Shown in pieces: positions 12,170 to 23,439 of a stretch of DNA of 64,000 nucleotides (its first letter is position 1; each line of letters opens with the position of its first letter). The position numbers and the translations under genes are program-made. The DNA lies in assembly GCA_949752745.1 (NCBI GenBank), contig OX457027.1, positions 57,168,053 to 57,232,052 on the forward strand. Reading direction: 5' to 3'. The notes below the pieces were generated by a model. That model had not been told where the DNA came from. It did not search any database and worked only from the letters and a program-made list of their open reading frames with translations. The DNA comes from Protula sp. h YS-2021 (Eukaryota; Annelida; Polychaeta; Sabellida; Serpulidae).

Positions 12170-12481
12170 ATGTCGGACGAATTTATTGTTGATGAACTCT
12201 TGCGCTTTATCTCAAACAAGATAAACACATAGCCGATTGATTCTATAATACAACTTTGCGTCAAGTCTTTCAACGAGACAGAAATCGAGGACTCGAAAAG
12301 GTTGTTTTACGATCTCTGTGCAGATGGTAGTTCCATTAGGTATAAGAAACGACAGGGTGAGTCAAAGTTAAAGAAAAATATCGAGGGCATAACGGTGTTT
12401 ATGCAAGAAAAAGGCTCTGACATATCTGTCTTTGTAGCGCAGGATCCGAATAAGCTTCCCCAATATCCTATGTCAACATAG
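12170..12481 (+). pseudogene. decayed fragment of a repeated invertebrate coding family
   Basis: Reading from ATG at 12170 gives a frame of 104 codons with one internal stop (TAG after residue 20). The fragment begins MSDEFIVDELLRFISNKIN and later has LFYDLCADG, KKRQGE and GSDISVFVAQDPNKLP. The even spread of charged and hydrophobic residues and the continued sense after the stop support a former gene. I recall similar sequences as abundant repeated ORFs in molluscs and cnidarians, but I cannot name the family. It breaks off after the final TAG, so it is both truncated and interrupted. Confidence 0.55.
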
Positions 12482-13556
12482 ATGTAACTGTTTTGTTAAA
12501 CAGTATAATCTGGTTGTAACAACTTGGGTTCAATGGAAAAGAATATGGCTTTGGGCCGATATGTTTTGAATTCTGATATTTTCAAAACAAAACAGCGTCT
12601 ATGCTTTTATTATTACACAACGTTATATATTCTTTTGACTAAGGTCTTCCGTATTTGTAGTTAGGTTTCCAGTTTTTAATCTCCTGTTTCGTCCGGTTGA
12701 CATAAAACATGTAATTTATTTTTGGAGAATATTATTTCTGTATGTTTCGGTCTAAGGCATATGTTTACTTTCCTTTCAGTGAAAATGTTTTTGCTTTTTA
12801 ACTTTTGAATTGGATATGAAGAAGTGGATCTTTTTAGTAATATATGTTTAGAAAAGAAGATTGTCAAGGAATAATGTGGATAGCCGGGACTTTGTATAAA
12901 GTCATAAAATAGCTTTCGTATAGTTTATGCTAGTTTCACTACAACTTGTGAAAGTAAGTTATGTTTCAGAAGATAAATAAACAAACAACCCTCAACGAAA
13001 TGCTGACTGAAATCCATTCAAATCAGATGTGTGCATTGTGTGATTAATCATAAAACCACATGACTAGTGGCCCGCCAAAAAACCACCCCAAATTGTGATT
13101 ATTGACAGGAGACCGTCTACAAATTGGTTACTGTGTGTGTCAATGGAATTGTTAGGGATTCTTTTGTGGAGTCTGGAGCTTAAGTATACCTAGTTTTTTA
13201 AAACTATTTATATTTGCCAGCACAAGCGCAGATAGAAGACACACTAATACCATCATAGAATCAAAACTGGACATACGCTTACATCGAAAAGTGCGTGCAT
13301 TTTATTGGTTGCATTTTTCATCAATTCATTTCTGTTGGTGAATAAAGATTACACTTCCCCTACGAAACTGTTTTTTTCTCGTCTTGTCTCAAAAGTAGCC
13401 CCCTTTAGACACACACTGTAATTTGTACTGTGCTTCACAATTTGAAGGTAGTTTAAGTTCAATAAATGCTTGTCTGTCTGTTAGTCTGCCTGTCAGGCGA
13501 AACACATTGCTTAAACGGCTAACGGTTCATTGTTGACACGGGAGATACAGAAGGTG
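12482..13556. other. intergenic, nothing recognised
   Basis: About 1 kb of AT-rich sequence with no coding signal, RNA gene or clear repeat. Confidence 0.4.
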
Positions 13557-13559
13557 TAA

Positions 13560-13947
13560 GGGGTCATCCATAAAGCATGCACGTAGATGGCGAAGAGGAA
13601 TCCGGGCTGCTGCGTACGTACGCATTTTTTGGACCTATCTAAAACATATTTTTATGTAATTACATAATCTAATACATCGATTTACAAACTAAATAGTATA
13701 CTCTTTTTGGTGCAATGACTATTTTATTCACATTTTAATGTACGTTGGCATGTACACTTTCAGTTTTGTCACTGATTAATTGCGATTTTATTTTTAAAAA
13801 CAATTTGATATTTTTTCAATATAGCACAGCATATTGCGTATGTACGTACAGTGGAAGGGGGTCTAGGACACTGCGTACGCTCTGCGTACAGGGGGGAAGT
13901 GATCAAAAATTGACAAATTTTTGCGTACGTACTTTACGGATGGCCCC
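13560..13947. mobile_element. 388-bp MITE with TAA target duplication (Harbinger-like)
   Basis: The ends are GGGGTCATCCATAAAG and, at the right, CTTTACGGATGGCCCC, an inverted repeat with a few mismatches. Both sides carry TAA (13557-13559 and 13948-13950). Three-bp TAA/TTA duplications are typical of PIF/Harbinger elements. The interior repeats the palindromic word GCGTACGTACGC near both ends. It is non-coding. Confidence 0.7.
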
Positions 13948-14379
13948 TAATTTGAACTTGCGTTTGAAAATGTGTTCCTGAAGCAACGCGGCGGATTCGC
14001 GATCAGGTGATTTAGAAATATTTTTATGTTCAAGAACTATTTTTAGAGAGCAACTGTGCTACTCTCCTCTTCTAATGGCATTCTGCTTCTTAAAGTACAA
14101 CTCATCCTTTGCTGGTATGGTTTTCGTCTATATCGGATCCTAAGCTGGAACCCCATTGTCGAATAAAGGAAGAGGTGGATTTGGGGAGGAAGTGCTTGAT
14201 TGTGACCTTGTTTATCCAACACATTGCTCTTGAGTAAAACGGTATGTCGACAATTTTATTTTATTCTAGGTGAAGGTCGTCGATAAAGAAGTAGATGCAT
14301 TAAAGGCTTCCTATACTTTGTGGCCACAGAACTGCCCCAACTGTCCTACACACATGGCATCATGGCCACACAGATAATA

Positions 14380-16720
14380 TGCCTTTGTCAAGAATTTGTC
14401 GAAAAGTTGTCGAACTGACAAGAGACTGACTAATTTGCCTTGTTAATTTGACGATGCCCAATTCAACGAATTCCAATAAAAAAAATTGTCAACACTTTGT
14501 CATAAATTTGTTATTAATTCGTCATGCTAATAATTCGTCAATAATTCGTCAGAAACTCGTCATTTTGAACTTATCAATTTGTCACAAGTTCGTCAAGACT
14601 TCGTGGAATTGTTTGACGACCCTAAACACGTCAACCTGACCATGAATAACTCAACAATGTAAATTTGTCAAAAAAATTTCTATATCACTGGTTTGTCATT
14701 TTCTTGTCATCTATTTGTCAAATCCTTATTTGCAGTTTATCAATATGTTGTCAAAAATTCATCAAACTATCTTTGACAAGTGATTGACAAACTATCCGAA
14801 TAAAGAACATTAGACAAAATAATTGCGATTTGAAAGCATTTAAATTAACACCATTGTCTAAGAACACTGTGGCCAGCCAAGTTCAAGCTAATCAAGTATA
14901 ATGCGAATGCTCAGGGACACTGTTACCAGCCCAAAACATTAATACCTGATGATACTAGAGTGGCCAGTGCACACCAACATCAGAATGCCCGAAAATGTCA
15001 AACTCTTTTGTTAGGCAGTCATTACCTTTTTTTGTTTGTTAGCAGACACAAATCTTAGCCGATCCCAACCCCTTCCCTGCCATCCTTTTCGACCACTTGC
15101 CTCTCCTGTTTAGAAAGTTTTACTTTGACAGTTTTGTACTATTTCAGAATTAAGACTATTATCTTATATAAATATGAATGAATATATATATCGGATATAT
15201 GGATATATGGATAATATGTATGGGAACAGGTTTAGCCATGTGGAATGTGCGACTATAAACTGAGCTTAAACGCTACGTCTTTTTTATCCGGATCTGAAAG
15301 GTGGTCACTGTAAAGGTTTTATTGTAAGTGTTTTTCATCCGGGTCACGACTAGCAGGTCTTGCTTTTTGTCTTTTCATCTGATTCCGGAAGGGGTGACTA
15401 AAACAGGTTTTCCTGTACGTCTTTTTATCCAGATCTTGAAGGTTGTCGCTCGTAATGAGTTATGCCATGGCATTTTTATCAGAAACGTCTGAAAGATGGT
15501 CGCCACATCGCGAATTTCCTATTCATTGCCCCACCCCCACTTCCATCTAATGTCGGCACGGATCTCATCACAACACTAATCCCTTTACCTGTTTCACTGT
15601 ATGGAACCGTGCCCAAAGTGTACATCAGCGGTATATACCTTGTCTTTGAACATTCTTATCCGTCGAAAAAGCACAGAAAGGCATCCTTCTTACTGAGAAT
15701 TTATTGCGACAACGTTTTCCGACAATTATCCAAGTACTCAACAAGTATTTTCTAAACAAAGATTCACCCGAGAACCATTCAGACTAAAATGGAAGGCAAA
15801 ACAAACTTTTGGGAGGAGGAACATTTTAAAAATGGCTCGAAAAATTTAGAAATAATCAAAAGGCATATTTTCAAGAGAGGACTACCTTGGTAACATTAAT
15901 GAAAAATTGAAAGCAGTCCGACGAAAATAATAGAAGTGTTTTGAAAACTAGCGGCAAAACATTCGAATGTGCAATGGATAATTTTGATGAAGTCACGAAT
16001 AATATAATGGTATGTTGAGAAAGAGGATTTTTTTACTCCTTTCGACAGCTATTTTTGATGTAATATTTTATCAATAAAATTCTTATATTTTTTTATTTAT
16101 TAACTGATATTATTTATTTACTGATTTCTGAAATGACAACTGAATTGGGTTTCTATCTAAAACGGTAAGTTTTTTAGGCGGAAGCATCGCAAGGCATGAA
16201 ATTCCCAGGTCAGTCCGTTCACATCAAAGTGGTCAAGTTGACAAATTTCCGACAATTTTATGACAAGTTTCTGACAAGTTTTGCAGTATAATATATTGCA
16301 CATGGCGGTTTACTTATGGACGCATAAGCTGTAGATTTTGATATTTATACCATCAGGTTTTGTTATTTTGCTAGTTATCAGCAGGTTTTGTTATATTAAA
16401 CATTAAAATAATCGAATCCATTCAACCTGTTTGATTACATTTTACATTACATATTAATTACATATTAATTTTAAGAAATCTCCAAAAGACTGTCTGCATG
16501 TTTTCACTTGTTTTGAAAAGGATGTGACGTCATGGTTACGCAATACTTGACAAATTTGTGACAAGTTTCTGACAAGATAGCTAGTGTTTGTCATTGTGTG
16601 ACGAGGCATTGGTAAGAAACTCGTCAAGACCCTGACGAGGTCAAACTTGTCCAACTGACAATTCACTGACACGTTCTTGACAAACTAATGACAAAGTGTG
16701 ACGATGCCAAATTATGTATG
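14380..16720. mobile_element. non-autonomous element with GTCA-rich inverted subterminal arrays
   Basis: From about 14380 to 14800 the plus strand carries many irregularly spaced TTTGTCA/TTCGTCA words. From about 16210 to 16720 the same word occurs many times as its complement (TGACAA/TGACGA). Longer matches exist: ACACTTTGTCATAAATTTG at about 14491 against CACTTTGTCATTAGTTTGTC read on the minus strand from about 16698. The intervening 1.4 kb encodes nothing recognisable; the 97-residue frame at 15462-15755 shows no domain. I did not find an unambiguous target duplication. Short repeated words in opposite orientation at both ends suggest arrays of transposase binding sites. Confidence 0.55.
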
Positions 16721-16819
16721 CAAGCGGTGAATCACACGGCTCGTTTTATTGATTTCTTAGTCTTAGTGTTGAAAACTGACGTTGCTAAGCACATTATCTA
16801 ACAAGGTGTAAAACATATA

Positions 16820-17890
16820 CTCAACAACAAAAGAAACGCCGAATAATTTTCGTGTGGTTTTTTTTGCGTTTTTGGCGATTTCTGGGAAACTTGTGTGCGA
16901 ACTTTTTTCTGTAATATTTTTCTTTCTTTATCCTTTATGTGGTCTGTTGGTGGCGGCTTAATTACCCTAACACCTTGGTCAATTCAATGAAGTGGTCGTT
17001 TTGACACCTTTTTCCATATTAGGCAACATGTGTTACAATGACCCGTACAAACTGAAATGCATAGTAAAGACAAGCTTAAAAAGGGATAAAAAACGTTAAA
17101 ATATTGAAACAAACTCAACGGAAAAACCATGCCACGGCTCTCACAAATTGATAGGGAACGCGCCGTGGGTATGCTGGACAGCGGAAGGAGCCGCGCTGAC
17201 GTCGCGCACCACTTTGGTGTTAATGAAAGTACAGTTCGACGCCTACGAAGTCGTCTTAGGGACACTGGATCTACTCGCGACAGACCTCGGTCAGGTAGAC
17301 CACGTGTTACTACTCCCCAGGAGGACCGCTATATTCGGGTCTCACACTTACGCCAGAGATTTATTCCAGCGACAACCACCGCCGGAGCACTCCCAGGACG
17401 TCAGGGCAATCGCATCAGTGCCCAAACAGTGAGGAGACGGCTTCATGAACACGGTATTCGAAGCCGGCGCGCGTATCGCGGAATGCCCTTAACCGGTGCT
17501 AGGCGCCAAGCGAGGCGTCAATGGGCCATGAATCATGTGCGCTGAAGACTTGCGGACTGGAATAGGGTTCTTTTCACAGACGAATCGAGGAGTGGCATCG
17601 CATACCCAGAGTCGTAATCCAGCGCTTGGTGACCTCTATGAGGCGCCGGTGTACGGCGGTGATTAACGCGAACGGAGGCCACATTCGTTATTAGGCACTT
17701 TAACTCGTCATTTTGTGAGGCACTTTTGTTGTGTTAAATGAACCGTGACTATCTTCTGTAAAGTGACTAAAACTGTCTAGAAGTATGCTATAACAACTGC
17801 CTTTTTGATATATGTAACATAGATTCCAGTTGCAAATTTAGGAAGATAGATGTGGAATTTCTAAGAATCGGCGTTTCTTTTGTTGTTGGG
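16820..17890 (+). mobile_element. Tc1/mariner element, degenerate
   Basis: The terminal inverted repeats are CTCAACAACAAAAGAAACGC and its near-complement at the right (GCGTTTCTTTTGTTGTTGGG). Each side is flanked by TA (16818-16819 and 17891-17892), the Tc1/mariner target duplication. At 1.07 kb it is shorter than a full-length element of about 1.3-1.7 kb. It carries only the N-terminal part of a transposase. Confidence 0.85.
17129..17613 (+). pseudogene. Tc1-like transposase, N-terminal part
   Basis: The frame opens MPRLSQIDRERAVGMLDSGR with two helix-turn-helix (paired-like) regions. Between them is the AT-hook-like GRPR linker (RDRPRSGRPRVTTPQEDRYI), typical of Tc1 transposases. After 138 residues a TGA interrupts, but the frame continues with WNRVLFTDESR, which holds the first catalytic Asp. 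It then ends, and the rest of the DDE domain is deleted. It is a relic and not functional. Confidence 0.85.
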
Positions 17891-17892
17891 TA

Positions 17893-18682
17893 TATCTTGG
17901 CATTATTTATGTTTTGCTATGACCTTAGCTCATTTTTAATTAAATGTCGTTTTTATTTTATTTTAATGGAATGCATTGCTATGCGCATTGGCAAGTTTGT
18001 TCAAGAGGAAAGTTAAAGTTTTAAAGACCAAATTATTGAATTGTGCCGAATGTTATAAAGGCATGTTTGTTTGCCAAATGTTAAAATAAAAGGGTCCGGA
18101 AATAAAATTTGTGTCTGTGTCGCGCATTCTCTTATGATGTCCGTGACTTATATTGTGGCCGTTTTTAAACACTGAGGCACTCGAAAGTGCACAAACAAAG
18201 CTGGCGGAGGATGCCACAGCCAATAAGACGAAAATGCAAGAGTTTGAGGACAGCTTTCTCTTTTCAAGGCTCAGCAGTCGTGTATGTTAATAAGGTCGAG
18301 AGCTGAGGATATATTAAAAGCTGAATTCCCAGAAACGATAATTTCGTTCATAATCGTGACTGGTTTTACTGAAATTGTATTACAGCTAATCTATATGTTC
18401 TACAATTTTCTACAAATAATAAAGTACTCCAATGAGGTCAAGAAGTTACCCATTTGGAGTTTATTACTAAGTTTTCAAATTTTCAAATGAATATTTTGTC
18501 TGATTTAATTCCGTGACCCAATTATACCAAGGCCTATAGACTTTTCACACTTTTATCTTCATACTTCATACATTCTTAACTTAACTTCATACATTCTTAA
18601 CAATCCAGAGTTAATATCCCGTTCAGACTCCACACTTCGCACACGGGTGACTACATCAATGCTTCAAAGAGACTTTTCACAC
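17893..18682. other. intergenic with short tandem duplication
   Basis: No gene is seen. At about 18562-18601 the word ACTTCATACATTCTTAAC occurs twice in tandem. GACTTTTCACACTT also occurs at about 18540 and 18671. Confidence 0.4.
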
Positions 18683-18686
18683 TTAA

Positions 18687-19280
18687 AGGCAAATGCGGGT
18701 ATCTCTGCGCCATCTAGCGACCGAAATGCGCATTACATTGAATATCGCTGAGTTTGAATCCATGTTTACACAGTATAAATAACTACTAAATCCGTCTAGA
18801 TCGAAAAATCTTTTCAAAGACAAATAGGGTCGTGTTCAGAAATGGTCTGTATTGATATTTTTTTCCTGGAAGGGCCTGTATTGATATATTGTCCATTAAA
18901 ATCATATTACACTGTTTTCACCATTTATCCATTGAGTCAATGGAATTTTGTCAAAACGATTGCATAATTCTCTTATTGATACGGTGACATATATTTTTTT
19001 ATTTGCTAAAAACATTTCGTATGACGTGTTCTTCAAGCAGGGAAAAAATGAGGCAATTGTCAATTGTGATTATGTGTGAATTTTGCATTTTGATTGAAAT
19101 TTTTTGGTTTTCCCAATGGTTTCTATAGTAAAAGTACGCGACCTTTCAGTGTCTTTATTTCTCTTATAATATCGGTGACCCCCCTTTTTCTTTTCAATTT
19201 TTGAATATATACACGTCAAGCATTAAACTGTGAAAGTATGAAGGAAATGTCAATTGTAGGTGAGATACCCGCATTTCCCT
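18687..19280. mobile_element. 594-bp piggyBac-like MITE (TTAA target)
   Basis: The ends are AGGCAAATGCGGGTATCTC and GAGATACCCGCATTTCCCT, a 19-bp inverted repeat with one mismatch. Each is abutted by TTAA (18683-18686 and 19281-19284). A TTAA duplication is the mark of piggyBac-type elements. The interior is AT-rich and non-coding. Confidence 0.7.
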
Positions 19281-19284
19281 TTAA

Positions 19285-21075
19285 TATTTCAGGTGCATTA
19301 TAAGTGTAAAATTCAAATAATGTAACGTGCACGACCTTGCGTAAATCGAGTGCGTTATGCAGAAATTTGGCAACAGACATTTTGAACAGCGACATTTCAG
19401 CAAGAGAGATTTCGGACAACAATGGAAAATGTGACAGTTGGACTACTTAACAATGTTCAAAGCCTTGAACATTGATGTCATTTTGGTCCTTACTTTCTTG
19501 AATTGTGCAATTTTGGTTTAAATGAAGTAGGTTAATTCTGCCCTTTATATATTTTCTAATCCTGGAGAATGACAGGTGTATTAACTCACAGTTTTAATCA
19601 GACCAATGGACCATTTTGAAAGCCTCTCATGTTGTCCAACACATGTTGCCCAGCATCGGCCTGCGGCGCGATACAAGAAGTATGATCTTCTGTATTTTGT
19701 GCTAGTGGTTAACACATCGTAACACTGCAAGGATTTCTTCTAGAGTTCGCTAAAGAAAGGGATGCTCTTACACCGTGAAATTTTTGGTGGGTTAAACAAC
19801 AATAATATCAAATATAAATTTTTATTGCCCCTGTTCATTGACTGGAGCTGTTGAGAAAAGAATATTTAAAAATGTTCAAGAGGCATCTGACCCCAAAATA
19901 TAACTTTTTTCACTCCTGGCTGATATATCTCTGGCCAAGTGTCTTTGGCGCAAATGTGGCTGGCCCAAATATATCTCACCCAAATGGCATGGATTCTGTT
20001 GCTCACCTCTACAGCGATTGGTTTTGATAGAAGATCGCAATTGCATTCGCCTTCATTGGCTAACAGCAAAAAGAATTTTAAATGGCAACTGTTGGCATGC
20101 CATTGACAAAGTTAAGAAGGTTCTGGACTGTTATTAATTAACGTTTGCTATGCTTGTGTTTCCTAAAGGTTGCATTTGCCACGAGCTTCAAATATTTGCA
20201 AAGACTCAGTTTCTTTCTGAGAAATATGACATCAGCCATTCGCTCATGCTGTAGAACGATCGACAGACGCACTTAAGGAATAATTATTGTTGCTTGGCCA
20301 CAACCAAAACGCAACTCTATCTGACGTCTGATTAACGGTATAGTACAACGTTGAATGGACGTCGAAAATCGATGTTGGATAGATGTGTGAAAAACGACAT
20401 TATTTAGATGTCGTACTAATAACAAAAAATAAAAACAAACAAAAAGGCAAACAAATGAACAAACAGCAAACAAACAGTGAAAGTACAATGGGACAGATTG
20501 CGACATTTATAGTCGGGTCTAGATTTTCCGGCGTCTGTGCAACGTCTGCGATAGATGTTACTTCGATTTCCATTTGCAGTCTTTACGCAACATTGATTAA
20601 GCATCGGATATTTCTGTACAATGCCCAAAGGCAGGGGTTGTTTCGACTTCCACAAACAAAAAATCTGAAGTTTATCCGATATCGCTTGTGGCGTCTATCC
20701 AACGTTGTGCAAACGCCTAAATGTTTCCTGGGCATGTGTATGCTTTATTTAGTGCTAATGAAACAAACCGATTGGCCAAACACCAACTTTTATGGTAATT
20801 CTTTTCATTCGCAAGGGTAGTTGTTTTGGTAGGACTTTATAGAGACTTCAAGACCAGGCCTTATGTGCAATGATACACATTAAAATAATGAATCATATCA
20901 ATTGCACTTTTCATGTGCAGGAAGTGTCGAGCACTGGGTTTACCAAGAAATTGGAGTAGTGCATTTACCTTATCGAATTCCGTCCATGTGCATACACTAA
21001 CCAAGATCCTGTGTGATTTTAATAGGATAAGTAATATGTTAATTTTTTAATATATGATCCGTCATACCATGCTTT

Positions 21076-21078
<3 letters not shown>
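19285..21078. other. intergenic, nothing firmly recognised
   Basis: No coding region has a recognisable domain; the 145-residue frame at 20383-20820 is low-complexity Lys/Asn/Gln and looks accidental. At about 20340-20720 there are loosely repeated ACGTC-containing words (AATGGACGTCGA, GGCGTCTATCCAACGTTG). These resemble words at about 51650-51800 and may be a diverged MITE family. Confidence 0.35.

Positions 21079-21107
<29 letters not shown>
21079..21107. repeat. (TA)n microsatellite
   Basis: About 14 perfect TA dinucleotides. Confidence 0.9.
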
Positions 21108-21110
<3 letters not shown>

Positions 21111-21179
21111 AAAATAAACACGCCGGTGGGATATTTATAAATTTCTTGTACCGCCAATGTTTAATTAATATGTTTACAA

Positions 21180-21235
21180 TCACGTAACATCAATACAATT
21201 ACGTAACATCAATACAATTACGTAACATCAATAAT
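21180..21235. repeat. 19-bp tandem repeat, about three copies
   Basis: The unit CGTAACATCAATACAATTA is repeated almost perfectly, with the last copy partial. Confidence 0.85.
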
Positions 21236-21251
21236 TGATAAATGTACAACA

Positions 21252-22105
21252 TTAAAGAAGAATTACATCACACATATTTATGAAAAAGAAAACATATAAT
21301 TCACTGATCCAAAATTTGTCTGGGGTCAAACAAATTGAAATCCCCACAGAAAGAGCCCCACAAACAAACTTGCAATTACACTGTGGTAGACGGTACGCGA
21401 AAATATTTATCAAAAACATTAGAACGCATGTTTTATTTAAACCTTTTTGAAGGCAATATGTCGCGGCAGCTATTCGAAAAGAATGCGAAGTATAACTCTT
21501 ACATGTACCAAGGGAGAGCATTAATGTCGATTTGAGAACGGTATTGAAAAGGATGGAGAAAAGATGCTTTCCGCTTTTTAAAACAAAGAGAGAATCAACT
21601 TTCTGTGTGCGAAGTTTTAAATAATTTAACATCGCTTCAACGGGGCAAAAGGGACCAGGGGAAGAGGGTATATATCAATTAATATAAATTCCTAACCCTT
21701 ACTATGCTTAAATTGTTCAAAGTAGATCCTTAAACCGACTGGTTTTCCTGGCTTCCTTTTAATTTTAATGTTATTAGCTAACAACAAATGTGTGGATTGT
21801 TGGCGGATGTGGAAGTGAATTCACCAACACGAAGAGAGGCATGAAATGCTAATAAAAATAAGGATTTAAATAAAGAAGATTATAATATTCAGGAAATATT
21901 TGAGGCAGAACGTCACACATTCTATGTAATAAACTCACGGAAATGGCCTTTCTATGGTCAGAATGATAACGTTTATTTTTATAACCCACCAAAGCCTTTC
22001 GTATTAAGAATTCTTGGGTGAGGTCTGGTTTCTGTTTAAAGCGAAAAATAAACGCAATTGCAGACATGCAAGTTAACACTGTATTGCATGAAAAACCTTG
22101 GCAAG
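21252..22105 (-). pseudogene. tyrosine recombinase relic (DIRS/Crypton-type)
   Basis: Two minus-strand pieces follow in order. The upstream one (about 22105-21849) reads NTVLTCMSAIAFIFRFKQK, then FLIRKALVGYKN and LLHRMCDVLPQI, the helical core-binding part of eukaryotic tyrosine recombinases. The downstream one (21632-21420) reads LFSILFNTVLK and YTSHSFRIAAATYCLQKG. The latter holds the H-x-x-R catalytic box (HSFR) in its usual context. The middle, including the first catalytic Arg region, and the final Tyr are missing or frameshifted. The pieces could come from a DIRS, a Crypton or a related cellular family; the sequence does not decide. Confidence 0.65.
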
Positions 22106-22298
22106 ATCAATAAGCAATATATATAAGCAAACCATTGATTGGTGCAGAACAAGATGGCAGAGCGAACATTTTATATGTTTTTTAATGTTCCCAAGATCTT
22201 TTGGTCAGTGGGCGGACCTAAACGGCAATATGTATTCTTGGCTGGAATATATAACTCTGCATAAATCATAACTCTCCTTTTTTACAGTCTGTATAAAG

Positions 22299-22304
22299 TT
22301 TATT
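22299..22304 (-). terminator. candidate polyadenylation signal of the NAT gene
   Basis: AATAAA on the minus strand, about 190 bp beyond the NAT stop codon; the first such hexamer in the expected range. Confidence 0.4.
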
Positions 22305-22491
22305 TTGTTTTTTTTTGTTTTGGCTATCTGCGATTTCAACAATTTCTTGCCTCATTTTAAATTTTTTTACGTGTTATGTGTCTCAGTTTCGCAAATATTT
22401 GTCAACGAAATTAGATAAAATATATCTCCACACGGCTATAAGTTATTTACGATTACTGTTAATGATAGTTAACTGGCTGATCCACAGGTGC

Positions 22492-23409
22492 TCAAACTGA
22501 ACACTGTTTAAAATTTTCTATTGCTTTCTGTACGATTTCGCTGGGAACTTCGGGAAAGTAAGAGCGATAGTGACCTGGCAGTCGCGCGTCGTCTTCCAGC
22601 TCAGTTGCGTCAAGTCTAGCACCACAGTTATCTTTTAATAAAACTGTGTTCTTGAATCCGATGTATTTGAAATCAGGATATTTGCATATTATCAAGTTGG
22701 TGCTTAAGACGTGGTTGGTATTCTTGAAAACGCTGTCGTTCATAATGCGCACGATTTCCACCAAGGCCAGAGGCGCAAGCGAAAACGTGAAGAACGTCAC
22801 CCAGCGCTTACCGTCCATTATTTTGATTGGTTTTGGAGGACAGCCGGCGAAGTCTGTGGTTGTACAAGTGTGGTATCGTACGTATGTCTCACCTTGCTTC
22901 ACGTATCGATAGGTGCAGAATGAATTAATTATTGCACCTGTATCTTCGATGTATCCCTGGTCCGATCTGAGCTGGATTGCTTGAAATGTTGGGAATCCCA
23001 GTCCAGTGTCAACGAGAAATAAGTCCCCTTCTGTTTCTAAATTTTCCAAAATCAGTGCCACGTGATCTCCATCACAATCAACGTCGCATTTCACCGTTGT
23101 GACGTCATAACCAAGTGCGCGAAGGACGTGGTACATTGCAATGTTTAATGTGATGCACAGCCCACCCTTCCCTGCAAACACATCGTCAATTGCTTCCTGT
23201 TCCGATGGTGCCGACCGAGGAATATTCGAAGCCATAGTCGTGAGGTTATGGAACGGTAATATTTGCACCCACTGTGCAATGATTTTGTCTAAAACTTTGC
23301 GCTTGTCCTTTTCTTCGAGTAAAGCATTGGCATTTTCTATGCTAAGTGTGTTTTGGAAAAACTCAAGCACTTGAATTTTTGATAACATACTCTTTTCTTT
23401 CACATCCAT
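22492..23409 (-). CDS. NAT: arylamine N-acetyltransferase
   Basis: A single uninterrupted coding exon of 305 residues, close to animal NATs (about 290). The enzyme moves an acetyl group from acetyl-CoA to aromatic amines and hydrazines through an acyl-cysteine intermediate in the cytosol. The Cys-His-Asp triad is visible: Cys85 in GKGGLCITLN, His116 in DGDHVALIL and Asp134 in LFLVDTGLGFP. The usual RGGxC is KGGLC here, a Lys-for-Arg change worth noting. PFHNLTT near residue 52 matches the conserved N-terminal motif. I start at ATG 23409, since the two codons before it are TTG ATC. A splice acceptor (TTTCAG, exon from 23437) lies 28 nt upstream. The gene therefore has a non-coding first exon further right, as animal NAT genes often do. 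Confidence 0.92.
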   Translation of the reverse strand: MDVKEKSMLSKIQVLEFFQNTLSIENANALLEEKDKRKVLDKIIAQWVQILPFHNLTTMASNIPRSAPSEQEAIDDVFAGKGGLCITLNIAMYHVLRALGYDVTTVKCDVDCDGDHVALILENLETEGDLFLVDTGLGFPTFQAIQLRSDQGYIEDTGAIINSFCTYRYVKQGETYVRYHTCTTTDFAGCPPKPIKIMDGKRWVTFFTFSLAPLALVEIVRIMNDSVFKNTNHVLSTNLIICKYPDFKYIGFKNTVLLKDNCGARLDATELEDDARLPGHYRSYFPEVPSEIVQKAIENFKQCSV

Positions 23410-23436
23410 GATCAATGCAAGTGTTTGTAGGCAGTC

Positions 23437-23439
23437 TCT
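23437..23439 (-). other. splice acceptor ahead of NAT coding exon
   Basis: Minus strand ATATTTCAG followed by AGACTGCC. It indicates that the NAT mRNA has a spliced 5' leader; the leader exon itself is not identified. Confidence 0.55.

Noticed and set aside
17148..17432. 94-residue frame overlapping the Tc1 transposase
   Set aside because: Out-of-frame shadow of the transposase N-terminus.
20383..20820. 145-residue plus-strand frame
   Set aside because: Low-complexity Lys/Asn/Gln start, no domain, overlapping frames on both strands of similar quality.
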